DNA of 64,000 nt from Calditrichota bacterium (GCA_013112635.1 JABFGF010000005.1:335059-399058), one strand, 5' to 3'; numbered from the stretch's first letter, positions 45,507-54,546 are shown. Program-made: numbers and translations. The notes: generated from the sequence alone by a model not told the origin.

Positions 45507-46499
45507 ATGGCTATTAATCTAGAAACCGAAAAAAAAATTGCAGATATCCTGGATTTTGTAAATAAAAATGATAATTATCTTTTAACTGCACATGTTAACG
45601 CAGATGGTGATGCCATTGCTTCTGTTTTGGCCTTCAGCCTTTTTCTGGACCGGCTTAATAAAACCTATTCAATCATTTTACATGATCAAAAGATTGAGGA
45701 AAAATATAGATATCTAAAAAACTGGGAAAAAATCATTTCTTTTAATGAATCGGATCTTTCGAGTTATAAGAATAAAATAAATGTTGCGTTAATTTTTGAT
45801 TCACCTGGGGATCGAAGGATTGGTGATGTAGCTAGCATTGTTGATAAAAAAAATGGAAATATAAAAATTGATCATCACCCATCGGAGACAGATTACAGCG
45901 CGCTTGATTGGGTAGACACATCCGCTTCTTCAGTTGCATCGATGGTTTTTGAAATTATTAATGCCAGCGATATTGATATTGACAAAAATATGGCAGAGGC
46001 TATTTATACAGGTATTGTTTATGATACAGGCCGGCTTTCTTTTTCAAATACCCGTACAAAAGATCTGGAAATCTGTGCCAATATGGTCGACCTTGGTGTT
46101 GAGCCTGGCAAAATTACAAATAATTTATTTTTTGATAACAGCGCCCATTCTTTAAAAGTTATTGGAATAGGGCTGAGTAATATTACTCAATTTTGTGATG
46201 GTAGGGTTTCACTTATTCCTCTGTTTGAAAAAGATATGGAAAATGTAGATCCCGGTGATATTGAAGTTTTGGCTAACCACAGTGTTTCTGTTAGAAATAC
46301 GGAGGTTGGAGTTTTTGTACGTGAAAGGGAGCCTGGTTTTTTTAAATTAAGTTTGCGTTCCAAGGAGTATGTTGATGTTAGTAAAATTGCCGGCCAGCTT
46401 GATGGAGGTGGTCACAAACGCGCCTCGGGCTGCCGTTTTACAGGCAGTTATGATGAGCTGATTAAAAAACTAATCCCGATTATTGAAAAAGAACTTTGA
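45507..46499 (+). CDS. nrnA: DHH/DHHA1 phosphoesterase, NrnA-like oligoribonuclease/pAp phosphatase
   Basis: A 330-residue protein. The N-terminal DHH domain shows LLTAHVNADGDAIAS (metal ligands), LIFDSPGD and KIDHHPSETDYS (DHH). The C-terminal DHHA1 domain ends in QLDGGGHKRASGCRF. NrnA enzymes degrade 2-5-nt RNAs and pGpG and remove the 3' phosphate of pAp; family members also include c-di-AMP phosphodiesterases. The window's GGDEF protein would produce c-di-GMP, whose pGpG product could be a substrate, but this is inference. AGGAG precedes the ATG. Confidence 0.86.
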   Translation: MAINLETEKKIADILDFVNKNDNYLLTAHVNADGDAIASVLAFSLFLDRLNKTYSIILHDQKIEEKYRYLKNWEKIISFNESDLSSYKNKINVALIFDSPGDRRIGDVASIVDKKNGNIKIDHHPSETDYSALDWVDTSASSVASMVFEIINASDIDIDKNMAEAIYTGIVYDTGRLSFSNTRTKDLEICANMVDLGVEPGKITNNLFFDNSAHSLKVIGIGLSNITQFCDGRVSLIPLFEKDMENVDPGDIEVLANHSVSVRNTEVGVFVREREPGFFKLSLRSKEYVDVSKIAGQLDGGGHKRASGCRFTGSYDELIKKLIPIIEKEL

Positions 46500-46890
46500 G
46501 ATTGTTGAACCGCTTCTGTGAAATCCCGATGCCTTCAAACGGGAAAATATTGAAAATTTAAAGATTGTAAACTTTGAAATAGCCAAAATTTATTAGCTCA
46601 AGTTTTTTTAATGTATGATAATCCTTCTATTGCTTTCCCTTCTTTTCTCAATTATTTATTCCGTACCATCTGGTACATATACAATGCCCCAAAGCGTACT
46701 AATCTAATAATAAATTTTAATCTAATTTAATTACACTTTCCTTAAGTTGTTGAAAATAAAGACTTTATTCTTTTTCTCAAAATTTTGGCACGCTGTATGT
46801 ATTAATGCGGATCAACTAACTAAATAATGCAGGTTCCAAATCCAACGGGCCCGGAAATGAGAACATGCAAAAATTGATCAGGAGAAAGTC
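46500..46890 (+). other. Long intergenic region (391 bp) before a lipoprotein gene
   Basis: No coding frame is supported. It holds a perfect small palindrome GTACCA-TC-TGGTAC (46663-46676), a candidate sigma-54 promoter at 46785-46800, and a ribosome-binding site (AGGAGA) before 46891. The left third has AT-rich AAAATTTAAAGATTG-like sequence resembling the inverted-repeat arm near 44232. Confidence 0.45.
46785..46800 (+). promoter_or_regulatory. Candidate sigma-54 (-24/-12) promoter
   Basis: TTGGCACG matches the -24 consensus exactly. Ten bases after its GG comes GT (ATGTA) in place of the usual GC (TTGCA). It lies 91 bp upstream of the lipoprotein start. A sigma-54 activator is encoded at 62370-63728, so sigma-54 is probably present. 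Confidence 0.4.
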
Positions 46891-47853
46891 ATGAAGAACA
46901 TAAACTTAATTTTTAGCGCATTAATCTTTCTATTCATTTATTCATGCAGTGAAAATGGTACAGAGTCAGACAATATATCAGAATCTGAAGAACAGGCAGC
47001 AATCCAACAGGTATTGGATGCAGATGATTTAATTTATGAAGAAGTTGGTGATGGTGATGAAGATTCTTATGGTGTAGATGATCCAAGCTGGCTTGGCGGT
47101 GGTTTTGCCAAAGATGGTGTTCGTGCACGTTTTGGTCGCAGAATTAGCGGACGAGAAGGCAATGTTGAAATTATTCTGACATCTGATACAACTGCAACAG
47201 CATATATCTCACGCCAGTTTAAAGGAAAATTTGTCTCTCTAACCGGTGCTCAAACAAGTGATACAAGCTGGTCACTAAATCGTTTTGAAAAGCCGCTGGC
47301 ACACAACGTTGAACGAGTAGTCAATCTTAAAAAATACCGCGATGATGCAGAGATTGACCGTCGTAATTGGAAGATTGAAAGCATATCTATGGCTGATGGC
47401 AAATCTGACCCAACAACGGTTTCAATTGTTGAACTTATTATTTATGCAGAAGGACAGGATAGTGTTGTAATTACGAACCCGACAGCATACTTCCAGAATG
47501 GTCTTAATATGTTTACTTTCCCACGTTTTACAGAAGTGACTGTAAAAGTTATTGTTGAAAACACAACAGCCAATGCAATCGAATGGCCTTCAGGATCGGG
47601 CTCCACGGAGAATGTCCGGTTGCATTATGGCCGTAACCGCCAAGGACACCGCGCAATTAAAAAGTTTGAATATATGGGTGAGCGCAGTGGTTACCAGGTT
47701 TACCAGGGAACATGGACTATCCAGCAGTTTAGAGGAATCCATCATGCTATAATTGATGTTATTGATAACGGCACTATTCTTAATGATGACGAAGTTGCTT
47801 ATCCTTATAGCTCAGCAACCTGGGGAACACCATACGTAGTAACGCCCTTCTAG
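46891..47853 (+). CDS. Lipoprotein of unknown function
   Basis: A 320-residue protein with lipobox FLFIYSCSENG (Cys19). An acidic linker (about 25-65, rich in Glu/Asp/Gln) leads to a beta-rich region (~75-320) containing GVRARFGRRISGREGNVEIILTSDTTATAYISRQFKG and a later GYQVYQGTWTIQQFRGIHHAIIDVIDNGTI. The second half (~170-300) reads like an Ig-like fold. I do not recognise the family. Own long upstream region and own terminator mark it as a single-gene unit, possibly under sigma-54 control. Confidence 0.6.
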   Translation: MKNINLIFSALIFLFIYSCSENGTESDNISESEEQAAIQQVLDADDLIYEEVGDGDEDSYGVDDPSWLGGGFAKDGVRARFGRRISGREGNVEIILTSDTTATAYISRQFKGKFVSLTGAQTSDTSWSLNRFEKPLAHNVERVVNLKKYRDDAEIDRRNWKIESISMADGKSDPTTVSIVELIIYAEGQDSVVITNPTAYFQNGLNMFTFPRFTEVTVKVIVENTTANAIEWPSGSGSTENVRLHYGRNRQGHRAIKKFEYMGERSGYQVYQGTWTIQQFRGIHHAIIDVIDNGTILNDDEVAYPYSSATWGTPYVVTPF

Positions 47854-47870
47854 GGTAATTGGGAAAAATG

Positions 47871-47895
47871 GCCTGCCTGCGGGCGGGCTGTTTTT
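47871..47895 (+). terminator. Rho-independent terminator after lipoprotein gene
   Basis: GCCTGCC (47871-47877) pairs with GGCGGGC (47882-47888, one G-U) and is followed by TG and five T residues. Confidence 0.8.
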
Positions 47896-47963
47896 GTAAT
47901 TTAGAAAGTTGATTGTAAAAATAATTAGATTTAAACTTAATCGATCAGAAAAACAGAATAAAA

Positions 47964-49484
47964 ATGAAACGCTCATTAATAACACTTTCCATACTGCTCA
48001 TATCTTTAAATTATCTTTTTGCTCAATCTTCGGATATTGATGCAAACAGGGTAAGACAGAATATTCGTGCCCTGGAAAGGAAAATTGAACAGATAGCTAT
48101 TCTTTCAGAGCGTTATCAAAATGATCGTGCGCAATTATTAATAAACAAATCAAAAGATGAATTTTTACTTGCTCAAAATTTATTAGCGGAATGGGCTAAA
48201 TTATCCAGACCACGTCCTGCTCAAAAATTGATTGAAGCCAGGGCTCATTATATTCTCTCAAATAGCCTCGCCGATCAAGCATCTCGCTTACTTTTATTTA
48301 AGCCTGCGGCGGATCTTAAAACAGAACTGGAAAGATTAATTATACGTGCAGAGTCTGTTGTTCATAACAAGAATACCAATGAGATTCGTTATTTTTTAAA
48401 CAAAGCACGTACATTTCATCAGGAATCATTAAATGCATTTAGAAAAAGCAGTTATTTAAAAGGCCATGAATATTTAAAAATTGCTATTTACTTTGCAGAG
48501 AAAACTATTTCACTGGCAACTTCAAACCAGGATGACACAAATCATTTAAAAAAGCTTGAAGAACAAAGAAATAATATTCTGGTTTTATTGAACCAGGTCT
48601 CCAATTCGATTAGTGATAATCCTGTTTTAAGCGAACTTTATCAGAATGCCCAGAACTATATCAAACGTGCCTTAACCGCTTATAATAATGGGAATTTAAA
48701 CGGTGCTTATTCGCATCTTCAAATTGCAGAGCGTCTGGTTTACCGAATAATTGACCTGTCTGAAAATAGTAATAATTCCAGTGAAGACCGTATAAAGGAT
48801 GATTTTCAATCTCTTGGAAGGTATCTGAATTCTGTTCGCAATGAATTGGAAAGCCAGGGACAAAGCAGCAAATTACTTGACCGCGCAGACAAGATATATT
48901 CTGAAGCAGGCAAAAACATTTCCCGTGGGCAATTTGAAAAGGCAGCAGGAAACCTTAAGCTTTCACAGAGGATGGGAATGCGTGCCTTCAATAAAATATC
49001 ATCAGATCGTCAACCCGGCCAAGAAAACCTGCAAAATCGTATCAAGGAAATTCAACGTTTAACAAAACTGCAAGAAAATAGAATTGCAGAAAATGAAACC
49101 AACTCTTTAAAATCTTTACACAACCAGGCCGTAAAATTTCTCAACCAGGCAGAACAAGCCTTTATAAATAAAAAATACAGACAAGCTTCGTATTTATTAA
49201 ACCTAAGCTTACGTGTATTGAACAGAACTGAAAAACTGATTGGGAGTATTCAAACAGCCCAAATTTCACCTAAGAAAATTGAAGATGATTTAATACGAAT
49301 TGAGCAAATATTTACACGCTTGACTAATAATCCCTCTTTGCAGGATCAGGAAAAGGTAAAGGTTAATTATCTCTCTGAACTACTCAAGAAAGCCCGTCAG
49401 GAATATCAAAGCAATAACCTGGCTTTCACGCGTGAAATTCTTTTTATCATCCAGCATCAACTGAGTACAATGCTCAAAAACTAA
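47964..49484 (+). CDS. Exported protein of six ~75-residue helical repeats
   Basis: A 506-residue protein with signal peptide (ITLSILLISLNYLFAQ). The rest is all-helical and made of about six related units near residues 30-115, 120-190, 200-270, 275-350, 357-430 and 440-505. Each ends in a TPR-like hairpin such as AYNNGNLNGAYSHLQIAERLVYRI, ISRGQFEKAAGNLKLSQRMGMRAF or INKKYRQASYLLNLSLRVLNRTEKL. No known family is recognised. It starts ~70 bp after a terminator and precedes an outer-membrane barrel gene by 37 bp. That gene's N-terminus carries one similar hairpin, so the two probably form one periplasm-to-outer-membrane assembly. Confidence 0.65.
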   Translation: MKRSLITLSILLISLNYLFAQSSDIDANRVRQNIRALERKIEQIAILSERYQNDRAQLLINKSKDEFLLAQNLLAEWAKLSRPRPAQKLIEARAHYILSNSLADQASRLLLFKPAADLKTELERLIIRAESVVHNKNTNEIRYFLNKARTFHQESLNAFRKSSYLKGHEYLKIAIYFAEKTISLATSNQDDTNHLKKLEEQRNNILVLLNQVSNSISDNPVLSELYQNAQNYIKRALTAYNNGNLNGAYSHLQIAERLVYRIIDLSENSNNSSEDRIKDDFQSLGRYLNSVRNELESQGQSSKLLDRADKIYSEAGKNISRGQFEKAAGNLKLSQRMGMRAFNKISSDRQPGQENLQNRIKEIQRLTKLQENRIAENETNSLKSLHNQAVKFLNQAEQAFINKKYRQASYLLNLSLRVLNRTEKLIGSIQTAQISPKKIEDDLIRIEQIFTRLTNNPSLQDQEKVKVNYLSELLKKARQEYQSNNLAFTREILFIIQHQLSTMLKN

Positions 49485-49521
49485 ACTTTAATGGATTGGA
49501 AATTGAACGGATTTCGGCTTC

Positions 49522-51033
49522 ATGAATAATCCTTTAATTACATATTGTGTTTTGCTTTTTGCAATTTGTGGTAAACTTTTTGCTCAGGAAACTGAACAAG
49601 GGGAATACGAGCTTTTAGCAATGGAAATAGATATGTTGGGATCCTACTCAACTTTTTCTCAAAACACAAATGCATTAATTGACTCTGCCAAAGAATACGC
49701 CCTAAAAGGTGATTATGATTTTGCCATTGTTTATTTAGAAGAAGCTAAAAGTAGCATTACTACCCCAGAAAATGTAAACAAGCCAAATGAAATTTCACAT
49801 TCAAAGAAAATATTCTTTTTTAATCTGCAAACAGGGATTGATTACAACCGCCAGGAATTTGAGCTGGGTTTTGAACAAAGCGACAGTGTTTTACTTGATG
49901 AATTAAGTAAACCGTTTGTTGGATTTGACCTTAGGTACTTAAGTGATGATCATACTTTCCAATTGGAAAACAATCTGAGATATGATAAGGAAAACCTGCA
50001 AAATGAACTGTTTTTACAAAATGAGTTTAAGAATAGCTCACTTTCTTTTACCCCAAAACTCGGGATAGTTTTTGATAAAAATTTTTCTTACTCAACCCTT
50101 GGGTATCTTGAAGTATTTACTGATTTGGGTATTAAAAGTGCTGATATAAATTCTAGTTGGTATTGGAGTATTAAAAACCTGGTAAGGTACAAAAGGTTTG
50201 AACAGTCTACAGAGACAATTCCCAATTTTATACGTAACACTTTTACAGCTTACCTGGTTAAGAGTTATAATTTTAATAAAAACTTACAGTTTGATTATAA
50301 CTTTGATCTTAATGAAAGCATTAAATATTTAAATAATGATTTTAGTGAACATGATGCAGGGATTAGTTATCAGGACCAATTTTTTAAGCGCCTTAAATTC
50401 CGTGGTTCAATACGATCCAGAATAAATGAATTTAACTATTTAGTGCAGGATGAACTACGTGACAGTTCATTTACAAACAGATCGCAAACATATTCTGTTA
50501 ATCCAAGTTTAAAATATGAATTAAATCCTCTTTTCAGCATCGATTTAAAATATAAAGTCGATTTTAAAAAATTTGATATTAAAACTGAACAGGAGCCGGA
50601 TTACGTATTTCAATTTATAAATCCTGCTTTAATTACGCACTTAAATGATAATGTCAGCATAAAACTTGGGTATGTCTTCGAAAAAAAATCTCATAAAACT
50701 TCTGCATTGCTTGAGGAGCAATATATAAAAGATCAAAACTATAGTTCGCAAGGCATAGCAACAGGTTTAGATTATGCTTCAGTTTCAGGAATTATTATTT
50801 CCTTAAATGCTGAGTATATGCTACGCCGTTATCCAAATGTACAGGAAGATGTAACCTTTAGTATTTATTCAAACAGAAATATTTTAAACTTCCTCTTTTT
50901 TGCGCAAGTGCCCATAAATGAAAACATCTCAATAAACGCCATCGGCTCTTATGATAATGACAAAGATATTGACAGTGATTTTAACGATTCAATTTCATCA
51001 TTTTATACGTTTGAGCTTACATATTCATTTTAA
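49522..51033 (+). CDS. Outer-membrane beta-barrel protein with N-terminal helical hairpin
   Basis: A 503-residue protein with signal peptide (LITYCVLLFAICGKLFAQ). Residues ~28-80 form a helical hairpin (SAKEYALKGDYDFAIVYLEEAKSSI) like the repeats of the preceding gene product. From ~95 on, alternating amphipathic strands separated by short turns fill the protein (for example FDYNFDLNESIKYLNNDFSEHDAGISYQDQFF). It ends with FYTFELTYSF, a terminal Phe barrel signature. No family recognised. It could be a porin or the anchor for the helical-repeat partner. Codon use and composition match the neighbours. Confidence 0.62.
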   Translation: MNNPLITYCVLLFAICGKLFAQETEQGEYELLAMEIDMLGSYSTFSQNTNALIDSAKEYALKGDYDFAIVYLEEAKSSITTPENVNKPNEISHSKKIFFFNLQTGIDYNRQEFELGFEQSDSVLLDELSKPFVGFDLRYLSDDHTFQLENNLRYDKENLQNELFLQNEFKNSSLSFTPKLGIVFDKNFSYSTLGYLEVFTDLGIKSADINSSWYWSIKNLVRYKRFEQSTETIPNFIRNTFTAYLVKSYNFNKNLQFDYNFDLNESIKYLNNDFSEHDAGISYQDQFFKRLKFRGSIRSRINEFNYLVQDELRDSSFTNRSQTYSVNPSLKYELNPLFSIDLKYKVDFKKFDIKTEQEPDYVFQFINPALITHLNDNVSIKLGYVFEKKSHKTSALLEEQYIKDQNYSSQGIATGLDYASVSGIIISLNAEYMLRRYPNVQEDVTFSIYSNRNILNFLFFAQVPINENISINAIGSYDNDKDIDSDFNDSISSFYTFELTYSF

Positions 51034-51156
51034 TATCATCTAAATACACTTTCATGAAACATTCGGAAACTGTTTAAGTATTAGTATCATATTAATACAA
51101 ATCTAAATAATGCCGAATAACTAATTATCACCTTGCTTTTATACATTAGTTCAGGT

Positions 51157-51208
51157 AAATTTGGGGCATTAAATTTCTGCATAGAAATATCATATTTCCC
51201 CCAAATCT
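51157..51208 (+). other. Nested hairpin in leader of the TPR-HTH gene
   Basis: ATTTGGGG (51159-51166) pairs with CCCCAAAT (51199-51206). The enclosed GAAAT (51184-51188) pairs with ATTTC (51194-51198). It lies ~110 bp upstream of the next ATG, with no T tract, so it is an operator or leader RNA structure rather than a terminator. Confidence 0.35.
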
Positions 51209-51316
51209 TAAAGAGTATTTATAGAATCAATTCAAAATTTTAACTTTTCGTTTCAAAAATAAAACAATTTTAAACATATATTAAGGCAGGTTTTTCTGTT
51301 TTAATTTGGAGTAGTA

Positions 51317-52426
51317 ATGGAACAGCATTTACATCTTTTATCCGTATACCTGAAAAAATGGTCTTATGGAGAAAACAAACTTACACTAAACTTTTCTTTT
51401 TGCCTTGGAGATAAATATCATAGAAAACACCGTGATTTAAAGATAGCCAAGGCGACAAATATGGTTAATGAAATTTTATCACAGGTAATAAAAGAAGCAA
51501 AGTCTGAAAAAGGCAGTACTATTAAAGTGGTTAATGAAGGCGAAGCAAAAAAGCAGCTTAATGCTTTTTTTATGAAGATAGGCAAAGAGTTTAATCAAAA
51601 TAAAAAAAGCCGTGGTAAGTCCAGAATGATTTCATCGCGAAGCATAGATTTTTACTATAAAGATAGTGAGTATGAATTGCTCACAGATGAGATAAAGTTT
51701 TTTGTTCATTTAAACCGTGGTCTAAATAAAATGAATGGTGATTTGTGGGCCAATGCAATTTCTGACTTTAAACAGGCTTTAAAAATTAAACCTGAGGATG
51801 TAATTGTCAATAAACATTTAGCAAGTGCTTATAACAAATTAGGTCAGTTTTCTGATGCAGTTACACCATTAAAAATTTATGTGGATTCTGAACATAGTGC
51901 AGAAAGTTTGAACACATTGGCCACAGCCTATATAAATCTTGAAGAGTTTGACAAGGCTGACAAAATTTACAAACAGATATCTGAAGAATTTGATGACCAG
52001 ACAATGGCTCTTTTTGGCAGAGCACAAATCGCATATAAGCAGGGATTGAATTATCTGGAATACCTGGATGAAATATATAAAACTAATTCGACCTGGTTGG
52101 TTGAAAAACTAAAAACCAATTGGGAGTACAAACTGGCCAATGAAGACTTGCAAACTACCTGGAACGCATCAACAGCTGCTCGTTATCTTGGCTTTGAGCG
52201 GCCATTCGATCTAACAAAAAAAGCATTTAATCATGAAATCCCTTGTTATTTTAATGCCGATAAAGGCACAATACGTTTTGTAAAAGAAGAGATTGATTGC
52301 TGGATTGAACTTCGCAATAAGTATAATTTGGATGGATCCAAATATAAAGTTTTTGTAAATAAACTAACTGCGGAAGAAAAAAAGCTTACCTCTAAAAAGA
52401 AGCAGGGTGTAAAAGTAGCATCATAA
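51317..52426 (+). CDS. TPR protein with C-terminal excisionase/MerR-like helix-turn-helix
   Basis: A 369-residue cytoplasmic protein. Residues 1-115 are basic and unrecognised. Residues ~128-240 contain TPR units (NGDLWANAISDFKQALKIKPED, LASAYNKLGQFSDAVTPLKIYVD, ATAYINLEEFDKADKIYKQI). Residues ~278-336 (NASTAARYLGFERPFDLTKKAFNHEIPCYFN...IRFVKEEIDCWIELRNKY) follow the HTH_17 pattern: a helix-turn-helix, a wing-like basic strand and a final helix ending in W. The tail is Lys-rich. The combination suggests a DNA-binding regulator or adaptor controlled through TPR contacts. Stands alone between two intergenic spaces. Confidence 0.6.
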   Translation: MEQHLHLLSVYLKKWSYGENKLTLNFSFCLGDKYHRKHRDLKIAKATNMVNEILSQVIKEAKSEKGSTIKVVNEGEAKKQLNAFFMKIGKEFNQNKKSRGKSRMISSRSIDFYYKDSEYELLTDEIKFFVHLNRGLNKMNGDLWANAISDFKQALKIKPEDVIVNKHLASAYNKLGQFSDAVTPLKIYVDSEHSAESLNTLATAYINLEEFDKADKIYKQISEEFDDQTMALFGRAQIAYKQGLNYLEYLDEIYKTNSTWLVEKLKTNWEYKLANEDLQTTWNASTAARYLGFERPFDLTKKAFNHEIPCYFNADKGTIRFVKEEIDCWIELRNKYNLDGSKYKVFVNKLTAEEKKLTSKKKQGVKVAS

Positions 52427-52459
52427 TATTTTAAATATCCACAAACCTTTCCTTTATAA

Positions 52460-53866
52460 ATGAATAATCAGTATCCGGTTAAGAAAAACCAGGTATATCC
52501 ATTGGATGTTACCTCTTTGGCTTTTGGCGGGCAGGGTGTTGCCCGAATTGACGACTATGTTGTTTTTATTAAACGTGCATTGCCGGGCGATAATGTTAAT
52601 GCCAGGATAACAAAAAGAAAAAAAAGTTATGCTGAGGCGAGGATTGTTTCGTTTAACAAAAAATCCGATCAAAGGATTGACCCGCAATGTAAATTTTTTG
52701 ATTCTTGCGGTGGTTGCACCTGGCAAAATTTAATCTATAAAGACCAGTTGGCCTATAAAACGCAAATCGTTTCAGACTCAGTGAGCAGAATATCCGGTTT
52801 GAAGGAAACCACTGTAAAACCGATTATCCCCTCAGAAAGTTTTTTTCATTATCGCAACAAAATGGAATTTTCTTTTGCTGAAAAAAAGTGGCTTACTTTT
52901 GAAGAATTGGAGAATAAATCCATTTCAAAAGATTTTGCTTTAGGGCTTCATGTCCCGGGCACTTTTGATAAAATTGTACATATTGATAAATGCCTTTTGC
53001 AAAGTAATGAAGCATCTGGAATTCTTGATTTTGTATCAAAATATTCGCAGGAAAATAATTTAACACCTTATGGAATTCGCTCCCATGAGGGTTTACTTCG
53101 TTTTCTTGTCATTCGTCAAAGCCATTATAACAAAGAGATAATGGTTAATATTGTTACTGCTTATAAGGACAAGAAAATACAGGAACTGGCTGATGAGCTA
53201 TTGGATCGTTTTGAAAATATTGCCGGAATTGTAAACAATATAAATTCTCGCAAAGCGCAGATTGCAGTTGGGGAAGAAGAAATATTATTAGCCGGAAAAG
53301 ATTGGATTGAAGATAAAATTGGGCCTTTTGTTTTTAGAATTTCTGCAAATTCATTTTTCCAGACCAATACGGCACAGGCCGAACTTTTATATGAAACTGC
53401 AATAAATTTTGCAGACATAAACCCGGATGAAACTGTATGGGATTTATATTCCGGAACTGGGACGATTAGCCTTTTTTTGGCGCAGAAAGCTAAAAATGTC
53501 ATAGGGTTTGAAATTACCCAAAGCTCGGTGGAAAATGCTTTTGAAAATGCGGAAAAATATAATGTAAAAAATGTGGATTTTGTTGCCGGCGATGTAATCA
53601 ACAATATGGAAACATCGCAGGAGAAAGTTGATGTAATTGTAACCGATCCACCACGTGCAGGAATGCATGAAAAGGTAGTACTGTCAATTTTAAAAATCGC
53701 TCCAAAAAAAATAGTATACGTATCTTGCAACCCAACAACAATGGCCAGGGATTTAAAATTACTGGAAGAAAAATATACGGTTGATATTATTCAACCGGTT
53801 GATATGTTTCCACAAACCTACCATATTGAATGTGTAACCAGGCTTAGTTTAAAAAATAACAAATGA
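52460..53866 (+). CDS. rlmD: 23S rRNA (uracil-5)-methyltransferase, RlmD/TrmA family
   Basis: A 468-residue protein. An N-terminal TRAM domain (~1-60) is followed by an iron-sulfur site CKFFDSCGGCTWQ plus a later Cys (HIDKCLL), giving the four [4Fe-4S] ligands. The SAM domain has FFQTNTAQAELLYE, VWDLYSGTGTISLFLA, VTDPPRAG and the catalytic YVSCNPTTMARDL. This layout is that of RlmD/RlmCD, which methylate U1939 (and U747) of 23S rRNA. The precise position cannot be fixed by eye. Its stop codon lies inside the left arm of an inverted repeat. Confidence 0.9.
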   Translation: MNNQYPVKKNQVYPLDVTSLAFGGQGVARIDDYVVFIKRALPGDNVNARITKRKKSYAEARIVSFNKKSDQRIDPQCKFFDSCGGCTWQNLIYKDQLAYKTQIVSDSVSRISGLKETTVKPIIPSESFFHYRNKMEFSFAEKKWLTFEELENKSISKDFALGLHVPGTFDKIVHIDKCLLQSNEASGILDFVSKYSQENNLTPYGIRSHEGLLRFLVIRQSHYNKEIMVNIVTAYKDKKIQELADELLDRFENIAGIVNNINSRKAQIAVGEEEILLAGKDWIEDKIGPFVFRISANSFFQTNTAQAELLYETAINFADINPDETVWDLYSGTGTISLFLAQKAKNVIGFEITQSSVENAFENAEKYNVKNVDFVAGDVINNMETSQEKVDVIVTDPPRAGMHEKVVLSILKIAPKKIVYVSCNPTTMARDLKLLEEKYTVDIIQPVDMFPQTYHIECVTRLSLKNNK

Positions 53867-53973
53867 CAAAATTCAAATTATAAATAAATTGCAATTATCA
53901 AAGTCCAAAATTAAAAAGTAAAGCATTACAAAACTGTTTGGTAATTTGGTAGTTTGGTTTTGCATTTTGTGAT
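53863..53973. repeat. Imperfect inverted repeat between rlmD and trmH-like gene
   Basis: ATGACAAAATTCAAA (53863-53877) faces TTTGCATTTTGTGAT (53959-53973), 13 of 15 matching in opposite orientation; the intervening arms are CAAA-rich then TTTGG-rich. It resembles the degenerate interspersed palindromic spacers seen in many AT-rich genomes. Confidence 0.45.
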
Positions 53974-54015
53974 TTATATGTTTTTTGATATTGTATATTT
54001 TGATTTTAGGACACT

Positions 54016-54546
54016 ATGCGCAGGAAATTAGAATTCGAAGAAATTTTTAAGGACAGGCCCTCGGTTGATGATTTAAAAAATCTTGAGCGAAAACCGATTA
54101 TTGCCTTGATTGACAATATCAGAAGTATGCACAACGTTGGCAGTATTTTTCGTTCAAGTGATGGGGCGCGAATAGAAAAACTTCTTTTATCCGGATTTAC
54201 ACCATCGCCGCCAAGACCAGAAATTTCTAAAACGGCTTTGGGCGCGACCGATTCCGTACCATGGGCTTATGTTGATGATTCTGTTTCAAAAATTGAAGAG
54301 CTGAAAAAAGCCGGCTATACGATCTACGTGGTTGAACAGACCAGTGATAGTACCGTTTACAGCGATGTTCAGTTTAAATTTCCCTTATGCTTTATTGTGG
54401 GTAACGAGGTAGATGGTGTCTCGGATTCGCTGGTACAATTGGCTGACCATGCCATTGAACTCCCCATGCTGGGGTTAAAACATTCCTTAAATGTTTCTGT
54501 TGCATATGGAATAGTACTTTATAATATCCTTTCTAAGTCTTTGTAA
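54016..54546 (+). CDS. SpoU/TrmH-family (SPOUT) RNA 2'-O-methyltransferase
   Basis: A 176-residue SPOUT methyltransferase. Motif 1 is IALIDNIRSMHNVGSIFRSSDGARIEKLLLSG, motif 2 is FIVGNEVDGVSDSLVQLAD, and motif 3 is IELPMLGLKHSLNVSVAYGIVLY; together they form the knotted SAM site. Without an N-terminal extension it resembles TrmL/TrmH-type enzymes acting on tRNA or rRNA riboses. Its target cannot be told by eye. Confidence 0.9.
   Translation: MRRKLEFEEIFKDRPSVDDLKNLERKPIIALIDNIRSMHNVGSIFRSSDGARIEKLLLSGFTPSPPRPEISKTALGATDSVPWAYVDDSVSKIEELKKAGYTIYVVEQTSDSTVYSDVQFKFPLCFIVGNEVDGVSDSLVQLADHAIELPMLGLKHSLNVSVAYGIVLYNILSKSL

Noticed and set aside
53161..53730. A 189-codon antisense open frame within rlmD
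   Set aside because: It lies fully inside a well-supported gene, its translation is Ser/Phe/Ile-rich without motifs, and no ribosome-binding site precedes it; it is a shadow of the sense codons.
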